From Nitrospirales bacterium (GTDB lineage Bacteria; Nitrospirota; Nitrospiria; Nitrospirales; UBA2166): DNA of 9,922 bases. Below are positions 1 to 6,289 of the stretch, one piece after another. The translations under genes and the position numbers were made by a program. Where the stretch lies: NCBI GenBank assembly GCA_029261375.1, contig JAJDBL010000149.1:1-9922 (forward strand). The letters are read 5' to 3'. Below the pieces are notes generated by a model that was given only the letters and a program-made list of their open reading frames with translations, made no database searches and had not been told where the DNA came from. Within the stretch, counting starts at the first letter, position 1; each line of letters opens with the position of its first letter.

Positions 1-1273
1 CAGTGTGGAACTCTTGAAGGATGCTGGGCGTGGTGAAGAACGTGTCCAACGCGCTATCGAGAGCCGCAGCCCATTGCTCTTGTGGCTGATCGTGGCCAAT
101 GGATACGCCACGGCTTCCCCACGCGAGTGGAGAGAACCCGGATGGTTTAATCACCAGCCGACGTTCTTTTTGTGTCATGGCTTTGAGCTCATTCCAGTGT
201 TGCACCGGGCGCCCCGCGACCGTCAGGTGTGGAATCGTTGCGTGCGGTGGAATTCGACGTGGATCAAGAATCCATGTTTTCGGAATCAATGCGTGCAGAT
301 GTGCAACCGGCTCTTCTCCCAACTCCTCGACCCAGAAGTGTATCAGTGCAGGGTGATGGAAGAAGGCAAACCACATTTTCTCTTCAAGCCATGGCTTGAA
401 TGGAGGGGTCACCGTCACCCCGCCTTTCTTGGTGCTGTACATGATGAGTTCTGTCTTGGGGACGTTTTTCATGTCAAACAGCTCGAAGAATCGATAGAGA
501 ACAGTGATTGGTCGGGTAGAACCGTCGATAGAGATGGTCAGCCCGTCTTCCGTAAACTGCACCTCCCGTGGCGTGACGGTATAGACATCGAGGCCTGTCT
601 TTCGAAGTCGGGCGGCAAGCCATGTCATTTCAGGTCGGTAGTCTTTGGCTTCTTCTGATACAACGATTGCTACTGTGAGCGTATCGCTAGTGTTATCTGA
701 GGATGTGGCGGCTCGAATCATATCTGCGAAACCGTCGATCATACAGTTTTGGAGTATGTTGCCAGATGGCAACGCTTCCTTGCTGTACGCATCAATCAGT
801 GCTGCGGTGAGTCCAATGCCGCCGGGAACGGAATCCAGTTCCGTGATCATGAATCCGTTGTCCGTAGGGATAATGTCTGGACGGATGACGGTGGGCAGGG
901 CACCTCGGAGCCGCCGCATGCGGCTGAAAGCTACGAGTTCTGGCGGTTTCCCAAGATCGAGATATTCAGCGATCCAAGCAGGCTGTTTCCCAGAGATGCT
1001 CTTCAAATACAGGGTGTGACAGGCGCGAACAAACGCCTGGAGTCGAGGACCAAGTGACTCCAAAAAAGCGTGTTCTTGTAGGGAAATCGTAAAGGGCTCT
1101 GCGCCGACTCGCCATCGCTGTCCCTCGGGTATCTCGTGATTCCCCACGGTCTGTGGTACATAGAGTCCAGCGTGTGTGAGCTGATCTCGGATGCCGATGG
1201 CACGCAGACGGAGGACGTCGTCATCGAGCAAAGTATTTGCTGTGGCTGGCGGCGCTTGCTGTTGAAGGAGCAT
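1..1273 (-). CDS. Putative circularly permuted ATP-grasp-like protein (C-terminus cut by window edge)
   Basis: An uninterrupted reading frame runs from the ATG at 1273 to the left edge, giving 424 visible residues and no stop. The next in-frame codon upstream that matters is a TAG, and the ATG is the first start after it; there is no clear Shine-Dalgarno sequence. Residues 131-152 read RPDI..(T)DNG..ITELDS.PGG, which resembles the nucleotide/acid-substrate segment of circularly permuted ATP-grasp and glutathionylspermidine-synthase-like proteins. Residues 372-393 contain VIKPSGFSP followed by WGSRGVSIG, like the lysine-containing strand and glycine-rich loop of ATP-grasp enzymes (K376 the likely ATP contact), and the visible end (ILQEF) resembles the following 'vvQef' strand. 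Such enzymes join a carboxylate to an amine using ATP; the substrate here is unknown. The coding status is strong because the protein has family-like motifs through its whole length; the fold assignment is inference from motifs only. It is transcribed away from prmA. Confidence 0.72.
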   Translation of the reverse strand, partial: MLLQQQAPPATANTLLDDDVLRLRAIGIRDQLTHAGLYVPQTVGNHEIPEGQRWRVGAEPFTISLQEHAFLESLGPRLQAFVRACHTLYLKSISGKQPAWIAEYLDLGKPPELVAFSRMRRLRGALPTVIRPDIIPTDNGFMITELDSVPGGIGLTAALIDAYSKEALPSGNILQNCMIDGFADMIRAATSSDNTSDTLTVAIVVSEEAKDYRPEMTWLAARLRKTGLDVYTVTPREVQFTEDGLTISIDGSTRPITVLYRFFELFDMKNVPKTELIMYSTKKGGVTVTPPFKPWLEEKMWFAFFHHPALIHFWVEELGEEPVAHLHALIPKTWILDPRRIPPHATIPHLTVAGRPVQHWNELKAMTQKERRLVIKPSGFSPLAWGSRGVSIGHDQPQEQWAAALDSALDTFFTTPSILQEFHT

Positions 1274-1310
1274 GAAATTGAGAAGATTTGAGGTTCGCTA
1301 AACCGGATGC

Positions 1311-1340
1311 ATCTTAGCATGCGTTCGTTTCAGAGAACAA
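1311..1340 (-). promoter_or_regulatory. Weak candidate promoter for the ATP-grasp-like gene
   Basis: Reading the minus strand, TTGTTC (1340-1335) lies 18 bases before TAAGAT (1316-1311), about 40 bases upstream of the ATG at 1273. The -35 match is only partial. It lies in the 128-bp divergent gap shared with prmA, where a promoter is expected. Confidence 0.25.
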
Positions 1341-1389
1341 GCAACGAGTGCCTAATTACCAAGGTTAGTGAGGTTTCCGTAGCCCAATT

Positions 1390-1395
1390 TATACT
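1390..1395 (+). promoter_or_regulatory. -10 box of prmA, placed for a leaderless transcript
   Basis: TATACT ends 6 bases before the ATG at 1402, so transcription would begin at or next to the start codon. There is no convincing -35 at the usual distance and no Shine-Dalgarno sequence in the GACGAG between box and ATG. The same geometry is seen upstream of the M20 deacylase start at 4481. Confidence 0.4.
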
Positions 1396-1401
1396 GACGA
1401 G

Positions 1402-2265
1402 ATGATGGCGGTTCAAAGAGGGTTTATTGAAATATGCGTTTCTCTGGAGTTTGATCCAGGCAATTGCCTCGCAATCGTTGATGCGCCGGGTTTCGCTGGC
1501 GTCTGGAATGATGGCGGGGTCACGCGATTGTACTGGCGGGAGGCACAGTGGGACGAACAGCAGTTGACTCTGATTAAGGACGAACTTGTGCGTGTGGGTC
1601 TCGATGATCCCAAGCGTGGCGTGGTCGTTCGGCCGGTGCCTGAAGAAGACTGGAATCAGAAGTGGGCCGAGTCGGTCGCGCCGATTCAGATCGGTCCGGT
1701 ACGCATTCGGCCTTCGTGGCATCCAAGCGCTGTGCCGACAGGCGGCATTGAGCTGGTTCTTGACCCTAAACGTGCGTTTGGGACGGGCCACCATGCCACC
1801 ACGCATCTGATGATTGAGTGCCTTGATGAGTTGATTCAAGGCGGTGAAGACATTCTCGATGTCGGAGCCGGGAGTGGGATTCTCGCAATGGTGGCGGTAC
1901 GTTTTGGCGCGCAATCGGCGCTCCAAGTAGAACCGGATCCGGTCGCTCTTGAGTGTGCGAAAGTATATGCGCAGGAGAACGACTTCGGAGACGAAATTGC
2001 ATTTGAGCAGACTACGTTGGCCGGGATGAGAACCCAACGGACGTTTGATGTCATCGTCGCAAACCTAGACCGGAGGACAATCCTCGACTCATGCGGAGAA
2101 TTCCTGCGGTTTACACGCGCACCAATAACCACCCTATTGCTTTCTGGAATCCTTGCCACTGATCAAGCGGGCATACGTGAGGTGATGACCAATGCTGGAT
2201 GGGTCTATAGCAGCGGACGAGAACGGGATGGGTGGGTCGCGTTGGCGTTTAGGGCGCTGAGGTAA
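1402..2265 (+). CDS. prmA: Ribosomal protein L11 methyltransferase (PrmA)
   Basis: This 287-residue protein is a class I S-adenosylmethionine methyltransferase of the PrmA type, which methylates lysines and the N-terminal amine of ribosomal protein L11 in the cytoplasm. The family signature AFGTGHHATT is at 125-134 (usual form AFGTGtHpTT). The SAM-binding glycine loop ILDVGAGSG is at 151-159, the acidic end of strand 2 is in VEPDP (176-180), and the catalytic-loop region VIVANL is at 217-222, followed by LLLSGIL at 245-251. Length and domain order fit PrmA: a small N-terminal substrate domain (about 1-95), then the Rossmann domain. The usual 'ANIL' is ANLD here, a mild departure. Translation could start at either of the two adjacent ATGs (1402 or 1405); no Shine-Dalgarno is visible and the start may be leaderless. 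Its last 17 bases overlap the end of the convergent acetylglutamate synthase gene. Confidence 0.88.
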   Translation: MMAVQRGFIEICVSLEFDPGNCLAIVDAPGFAGVWNDGGVTRLYWREAQWDEQQLTLIKDELVRVGLDDPKRGVVVRPVPEEDWNQKWAESVAPIQIGPVRIRPSWHPSAVPTGGIELVLDPKRAFGTGHHATTHLMIECLDELIQGGEDILDVGAGSGILAMVAVRFGAQSALQVEPDPVALECAKVYAQENDFGDEIAFEQTTLAGMRTQRTFDVIVANLDRRTILDSCGEFLRFTRAPITTLLLSGILATDQAGIREVMTNAGWVYSSGRERDGWVALAFRALR

Positions 2266-3388
2266 GAAAGTCCAGTGGTGCTGTCTGTGCGTAGTTGATT
2301 GCTTCCGGAATTTCGTCGGTGGAGAGTCCACGCCAGAACACATGCCATGAATCATCTCGAACCAGTCCGTCACAGCGCTGCTGATACCACTGGGTAAGCG
2401 GGTTTTCTGTTCGACTTCGCCAAAACAGGCGTGGGCAATCCGTGTGTAGTGTCTGCCATAGATCTCGTCCAACCCCTTCCCCGCGAGCCTGCTGATCCAC
2501 GGCAAATTTCGTGAGATAGTGTCCCGTCGGAGTCTCGATAGTCACTGCTGCTCCGCGATAGTCATCTGCGACGTAGAGGGCACTCATTGGTCGTGTGAAA
2601 AAGTCCTCAGTAAGCGAGCGCTGAAACGCGGCTTCAATAAGATGACGCAGTTTCGTAATATCGACCGCGTCCACGTTGTTGAACCGGGAAATCGATGAGC
2701 CTCGGTGAATGAGTGTTCCGGCACCATTCGAGGTGAACAGTTCCCGGAGAAGATCTAATGGTGACGTGACGGCGATGGTCGTGTGCCGATCGATGCACCT
2801 GAAGAGGCGATGGATCTGTTGGAGGAATGCCTGCTGATGTTTGAGTAACCGATTCGGTTGGATAAGTTCCGTGTACTCTGTGGTCATGTTCACTAGAGAA
2901 AGGACTTTGCCCAACTGTGTTTGAAGCCCGCTCCTGGCCCCGAGGAACATGAGTTTCCGCGATGACAGTCCCGTTGCGAGGCGCGCGAGAACATCGAAAC
3001 GATCATCAATAGATTTTCCATCGTCAGGAAATGGGGCGATTGCGATATTTCCATTGTGTGCCGCGCGTCGCACCTGAGCCGTATCGTAGGGATCCACGAT
3101 CGTGCAGGATACCTGGGGAGTCAGTCGTTCGCAGATTCGGTTGGCATGCTGCGTCGCCAACGTTGGGGTGACTACACCCAACATCACAACCGGGGTGAGG
3201 CCAAGTTGAGAGAGAAATCGTAGATCAGTCACCAGCACATCGGAAGTTTCTTGCATGACCGAGTCGGCGATGGCAACAATCGCGAATTGTTCGGGACGTT
3301 CTGACTTGAACAAAGACAGATAGAATTGTGCTTCGTCGGGCCTCCCAATGCTTTCAAGAAAGCGTATGACTAAATCGTTAGATGTCAT
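2249..3388 (-). CDS. N-acetylglutamate synthase with degenerate kinase-like domain plus NAT (DUF619-type) domain
   Basis: The 379-residue protein has two parts. Residues about 30-235 follow the amino-acid-kinase (N-acetylglutamate kinase) layout: a first strand near 35-40, LRFLSQLGLTPVVML at 56-70, KLMFLGARSGL at 145-155, and a closing segment LLRELFTSNGAGTLIHRG at 213-230. Residues about 240-357 match the acetyltransferase domain of vertebrate-like and Xanthomonas-type acetylglutamate synthases: YLTKFAV at 291-297, the acetyl-CoA loop QARGEGVG at 300-307, LFWRSRTENP at 321-330, WY at 334-335 and VFWRGL at 350-355. It should transfer acetyl from acetyl-CoA to glutamate, the first step of arginine synthesis. 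The kinase catalytic lysine-glycine motif (K.GG) at the first strand is replaced by AIADSV, and the glycine-rich HGAGP-type loop is replaced by LGVVTP, so kinase activity is unlikely. The ATG lies inside the end of the M20 gene (11-bp overlap), so the two are probably co-transcribed and translationally coupled. Synthase activity is inferred from motifs. Confidence 0.82.
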   Translation of the reverse strand: MTSNDLVIRFLESIGRPDEAQFYLSLFKSERPEQFAIVAIADSVMQETSDVLVTDLRFLSQLGLTPVVMLGVVTPTLATQHANRICERLTPQVSCTIVDPYDTAQVRRAAHNGNIAIAPFPDDGKSIDDRFDVLARLATGLSSRKLMFLGARSGLQTQLGKVLSLVNMTTEYTELIQPNRLLKHQQAFLQQIHRLFRCIDRHTTIAVTSPLDLLRELFTSNGAGTLIHRGSSISRFNNVDAVDITKLRHLIEAAFQRSLTEDFFTRPMSALYVADDYRGAAVTIETPTGHYLTKFAVDQQARGEGVGRDLWQTLHTDCPRLFWRSRTENPLTQWYQQRCDGLVRDDSWHVFWRGLSTDEIPEAINYAQTAPLDFLTSAP

Positions 3389-4481
3389 GGGCTGTTTCTT
3401 TGAAAATGTGCGTGAAGAGCTCTATGGCCCAGATCAGATCTTCTTGGCTTACCCATTCATCTGCGGCGTGTGCTTGTTCAATGTTGCCGGGGCCGATGAC
3501 AACGGCATCAATACCAGCCTCTGACAGCATGGCCGCTTCCGTCCAAAATTGCAGTGGGGAAAAGGTACGAACATGCGACCCGAGCATCTGCTCAAACTTA
3601 GCAAGGTGGTGGGTGGAGAATGGCGGGTTTTGGAGGAGGGTGGTCAAGGTGATCCCGGCATTCGTTCGCTGGATAGTATCGCGAACCTTCTCGTCAAACT
3701 GCTGTTGGTCAAAGCCCTGTGGTGGTCTGATCGACCATGTCAATGTTGCCGCGTCAGGTACCACGTTAAATGCGACACCTCCCTCGAGGCTCGCCACGTT
3801 CATACAAATACCTTTCATGTCCTCTGGGCCTTGCGACAGATACTGTTGACTTACACTGTCAAGCTCAGCGGCAAGACGTGCGAGGGTCGCAATTGGTTTC
3901 GGCATCCTATCAGCGTTCGATGAGTGGCCCCCCTGACCTTGAAACTCAGCACGGTATCCGTTGATCCCCCGGTGCCGAACGCCCGCAACTCGATTGGTAG
4001 GCTCGCACACAATGGCACGGGTGATGCCGCGAGTACGTTCAGACGCCAGAAATGCTCTGATGCAGCTAGTGTTTTTTTCCTCGTCGCCTGAGAACAAGAA
4101 TCCAACATTCTGAGGAGTGGTGGTTTCCAGAGCGGTAAGGATGGTTGCGATGGCGCCTTTTGTATCTGCGGCACCGAGCCCGATGACTCTGTCAGCGGTG
4201 ATTGTCGGCGTCCATGGGTCTTGAGTCCAGCCAGAATTCGCGGGGACAGTATCGACGTGGACGTTGACTAACAGACGGGGCTCGCCAAATGTTGCAAACA
4301 CATACGCTCCGACCTCGTTGCTCCGGGTGCGCGGTACCGTGACGACTTCGGCATGACCAGCCCCCCGTTTTTCCAGTTCGTCACGTAGAAAATGACATAT
4401 GGCAGGCTCATCCCCACCCGGGTTTTCAGTATGATGTTCGATAAGACGGGTTAGTAGCGTGATGTGACTTTGGGTCCTCAT
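3378..4481 (-). CDS. argE: M20 metallo-deacylase, ArgE / N-acetylcitrulline deacetylase-like
   Basis: This 367-residue M20-family zinc hydrolase would remove the acetyl group from N-acetylornithine or a related acetylated intermediate. All expected active-site residues are visible: H75 and D77 in VNVHVDTVP, bridging D106 in GLGAADTKG, catalytic E134 and metal ligand E135 in SGDEEK, E160 in CEPT, and H338 in EQAHAADE. The dimerisation domain lies about 170-285 (GQGGHSS at 182-188). The FWTEA (312-316) and GPGNIEQAHAADEWV (330-344) segments recall the Xanthomonas N-acetylcitrulline deacetylase as I remember it, and that gene also neighbours an acetylglutamate synthase/kinase. Substrate therefore could be acetylornithine or acetylcitrulline; the sequence alone cannot decide. 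I chose the ATG at 4481 over the one at 4514 because an excellent extended -10 box sits between them and because the extra 11 residues look non-homologous. The end overlaps the next gene by 11 bp. Confidence 0.85.
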   Translation of the reverse strand: MRTQSHITLLTRLIEHHTENPGGDEPAICHFLRDELEKRGAGHAEVVTVPRTRSNEVGAYVFATFGEPRLLVNVHVDTVPANSGWTQDPWTPTITADRVIGLGAADTKGAIATILTALETTTPQNVGFLFSGDEEKNTSCIRAFLASERTRGITRAIVCEPTNRVAGVRHRGINGYRAEFQGQGGHSSNADRMPKPIATLARLAAELDSVSQQYLSQGPEDMKGICMNVASLEGGVAFNVVPDAATLTWSIRPPQGFDQQQFDEKVRDTIQRTNAGITLTTLLQNPPFSTHHLAKFEQMLGSHVRTFSPLQFWTEAAMLSEAGIDAVVIGPGNIEQAHAADEWVSQEDLIWAIELFTHIFKETAHDI

Positions 4482-4487
4482 AAGGGC

Positions 4488-4496
4488 ATTATAACA
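4488..4496 (-). promoter_or_regulatory. Extended -10 promoter of the deacylase/acetylglutamate synthase pair
   Basis: On the minus strand the bases read TGTTATAAT, a perfect extended -10 element (TGn plus TATAAT). It ends 6 bases before the ATG at 4481. The predicted transcription start therefore falls at the start codon, implying a leaderless mRNA; the six intervening bases (GCCCTT) hold no ribosome-binding site. A -35 match is poor, as is common with extended -10 promoters. Confidence 0.6.
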
Positions 4497-4610
4497 ATTC
4501 AGACATTTTTTCATTGTTGCAGCAATCTGAGATGCCTGTAAGGCCTGTGAGTGTTGTGCGCATTCGTGTGAACACAGTGAGTGGTCACCGCTGCACGGTT
4601 AGATGACGAG

Positions 4611-4616
4611 GGAGGG
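4611..4616 (+). promoter_or_regulatory. Shine-Dalgarno of the 3-hydroxyisobutyrate dehydrogenase-like gene
   Basis: GGAGGG lies 10 bases before the ATG at 4627. It supports that start over the in-frame ATG at 4603, which has no ribosome-binding site and would place the GGAGGG inside the coding region. Confidence 0.55.
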
Positions 4617-4626
4617 ATTACGGGAA

Positions 4627-5553
4627 ATGGAACTGAAAGAGATACGAGTTGGATGGATCGGGTTGGGCGTCATGGGTTCCTCCATGTGCCAGCATGTCTT
4701 AGATGCAGGGTATCCCGTGACTGTGTTTACTCGGACGCGAACGCGGGCGGAGACGCTGGTCGCACAGGGGGCGTTATGGAGTGACTCTCCATCTGCTGTT
4801 GCTGAGCAGTCGGACATTGTCATGAGCATGGTGGGTTTTCCTGCCGAGGTGCGTGACGTACTGCTTGGGGAATATGGAGCACTGTCCCGGCTGGCCTCTG
4901 GAGGCGTTTTGGTGGATATGACGACGAGTGAGCCATCGCTTGCGCAAGAGATCTATGCAGAGGCCAGCGCGAAAGGCGTCGGAAGTCTTGATGCCCCTGT
5001 GTCGGGTGGGGATGTTGGTGCAAAAAATGGAACGCTTTCCATCATGGTAGGTGGTGATGTCGATGTGTGCGAACGGCTTCGTCCAATCTTCTCATTGATG
5101 GGGTCGACCATTGTGCATCAAGGACCTGCTGGAGCAGGGCAACACACGAAATTGGTCAATCAGACGTTAATCGCAAGTGGGATGATTGGTGTGTGTGAAG
5201 CGCTCCTATATGCCTATCGAGCGGGGTTGAATGTGGAATCTGTTATTGCGTCAGTCAGTAAGGGCGCGGCAGGTTCGTGGTCATTGACCCACTATGCGCC
5301 GCGGATGTGCGTCGGAAATTTTGAGCCCGGGTTTTTTGTTGACCATTTCGTCAAAGATATGGCCATTGCGCTCAATGAGGCTGGGAGGATGAATCTGTCG
5401 ATGCCTGGACTCGCGTTAGCGCATCAATTTTATGTTGCACTACAGGCTCAAGGAGGAGGCGACAAGGGAATTCATAGTCTCATCTTGGCGCTCGCGGAGG
5501 TCTCTCGGGTGACGTGGCCGCGTCGTGATTCCGGCGATCTGATGTCTGGGTAG
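4627..5553 (+). CDS. 3-hydroxyisobutyrate dehydrogenase-family NAD(P)-dependent oxidoreductase
   Basis: The 308-residue protein belongs to the beta-hydroxyacid dehydrogenase family (3-hydroxyisobutyrate dehydrogenase, tartronate semialdehyde reductase, and the succinic-semialdehyde-reducing GLYR members). The Rossmann dinucleotide loop GLGVMG is at 12-17, and R36-R38 after the second strand (TRTRTR) suggests NADP preference. The substrate-binding signature DAPVSGG is at 122-128. The catalytic lysine is K175 in HTKLVNQ, with N178 next to it, and the C-terminal helical domain carries [12 protein letters not shown] (241-252) and D279/K280 at the usual substrate end. All key residues are intact and the length is typical. 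Actual substrate cannot be told from sequence. It is divergent from the arginine pair and appears monocistronic, ending 28 bp before the convergent unknown gene. Confidence 0.85.
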   Translation: MELKEIRVGWIGLGVMGSSMCQHVLDAGYPVTVFTRTRTRAETLVAQGALWSDSPSAVAEQSDIVMSMVGFPAEVRDVLLGEYGALSRLASGGVLVDMTTSEPSLAQEIYAEASAKGVGSLDAPVSGGDVGAKNGTLSIMVGGDVDVCERLRPIFSLMGSTIVHQGPAGAGQHTKLVNQTLIASGMIGVCEALLYAYRAGLNVESVIASVSKGAAGSWSLTHYAPRMCVGNFEPGFFVDHFVKDMAIALNEAGRMNLSMPGLALAHQFYVALQAQGGGDKGIHSLILALAEVSRVTWPRRDSGDLMSG

Positions 5554-5572
5554 GGTAGGTCAAAACACCCTA
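5551..5572. terminator. Weak hairpin in the convergent gap
   Basis: TAGGGT (5551-5556, including the stop codon of the dehydrogenase) pairs with ACCCTA (5567-5572) around a 10-base loop. The 6-bp stem has no clear U-tract on either strand, so this is only a possible transcription end for the two converging genes. Confidence 0.3.
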
Positions 5573-5581
5573 GACGAGAAG

Positions 5582-6283
5582 TCACGAGGCTGCGGTGATT
5601 GCCACGCTTCTTGAGTCCATTGCTAGCATTGGAGAGACTTCTTTCAGCATTTCATCAATGCCGAGTTCAACCAAGCTGCTCATCGACCACAAGGAATAGA
5701 TCGCGTTGCCATTGGCATCGGCTGCTGAGGCGTTGCGAAGGCGATTCATAAAATGCTTATTGAGTATTTGTAGCTCCGCATAGAGTGTTTCGATCCCCGT
5801 TAAGTCCCAATCTGGAACGGTGGTGCCGTCCCTGTACGCAATCTCCTGTTGAAGTAAATAGGTGCCAACGACACGTAGCACGGTCTCTGGCAACGTCGAA
5901 AACGGAAGGTGCGTATGTGCGAGCGGTTTCAATCGAGCGAGGATAGGGCAACTCCCAGATGCCATGATCAATCCGAACAGTGAACGCAAGGCTTCCTGGA
6001 TATCACAATTTTTCGTATAGGTTCGATTTGGTGTCTCGACCGTGACGTCAATACGTTCACACGAAGGGACATCGCGGAATTCTTGGGCGATGGCCTCGAT
6101 ATCTAAGGCTGCAGGGCAGGACTCAGTATCGGAGGGTTTGAGCGGGCAATGTGGGCATTGCTGATATTCAAGTTTCGTCCAGGAATTGTTGGACGGGTGA
6201 CGTGCGGTTGGTCGAGTAAGGTCGACCTGGAAACTATGCGTGGTTCCGTCTTTTAATGTCATGGCGTAGGCGATGGTGTTCAT
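5582..6283 (-). CDS. Conserved cysteine-containing protein of unknown function, coupled to the hybrid kinase
   Basis: I do not recognise a named function. The 233-residue product is soluble, without signal peptide or membrane segment. The N-terminal part looks like a beta-rich module (AMTLKDGTTHSFQVDL, 7-22). It then has a cysteine cluster: C43-P-H-C46-P-L, C56-P-A-A, then C75, C93 and S-C112-P. C43, C46 and C56 could bind a metal or redox centre, which is inference. The C-terminal half (130-215) is helical, with an acidic-asparagine motif ADANGNAIYSLW at 188-199. I believe similar proteins occur in several environmental bacteria as an unnamed domain family (possibly the one called DUF6901), but cannot verify this. 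The start at 6283 is supported by AGGAA at 6289-6285 and lies 4 bases after the stop of the hybrid kinase, so the two genes are very probably one operon and the protein may act in that signalling pathway. Confidence 0.8.
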   Translation of the reverse strand: MNTIAYAMTLKDGTTHSFQVDLTRPTARHPSNNSWTKLEYQQCPHCPLKPSDTESCPAALDIEAIAQEFRDVPSCERIDVTVETPNRTYTKNCDIQEALRSLFGLIMASGSCPILARLKPLAHTHLPFSTLPETVLRVVGTYLLQQEIAYRDGTTVPDWDLTGIETLYAELQILNKHFMNRLRNASAADANGNAIYSLWSMSSLVELGIDEMLKEVSPMLAMDSRSVAITAAS

Positions 6284-6284
6284 A

Positions 6285-6289
6285 TTCCT
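6285..6289 (-). promoter_or_regulatory. Ribosome-binding site of the cysteine-containing protein
   Basis: AGGAA on the minus strand overlaps the stop codon of the hybrid kinase (6290-6288) and lies one base closer than ideal to the ATG at 6283. A second GGA (6296-6294) precedes it. The overlap with the upstream stop favours translational coupling and decides the start against an in-frame ATG at 6349 inside the kinase gene. Confidence 0.55.

Noticed and set aside
5..658. A 217-codon open frame on the plus strand
   Set aside because: It lies opposite the ATP-grasp-like gene, which has family-like motifs along its length; the plus-strand product has none.
1003..1320. A minus-strand frame starting upstream of the ATP-grasp-like gene
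   Set aside because: It overlaps the longer gene in another frame and its product lacks domain features; the frame from 1273 runs without a stop to the window edge.
1330..2037. A 235-codon open frame antisense to prmA
   Set aside because: PrmA on the plus strand is unmistakable, and the antisense product has no recognisable motif and a composition typical of a reverse-strand shadow.
4482..4514. Longer start of the deacylase at 4514
   Set aside because: The extra 11 residues are covered by a strong extended -10 box and precede the region that aligns with M20 enzymes.
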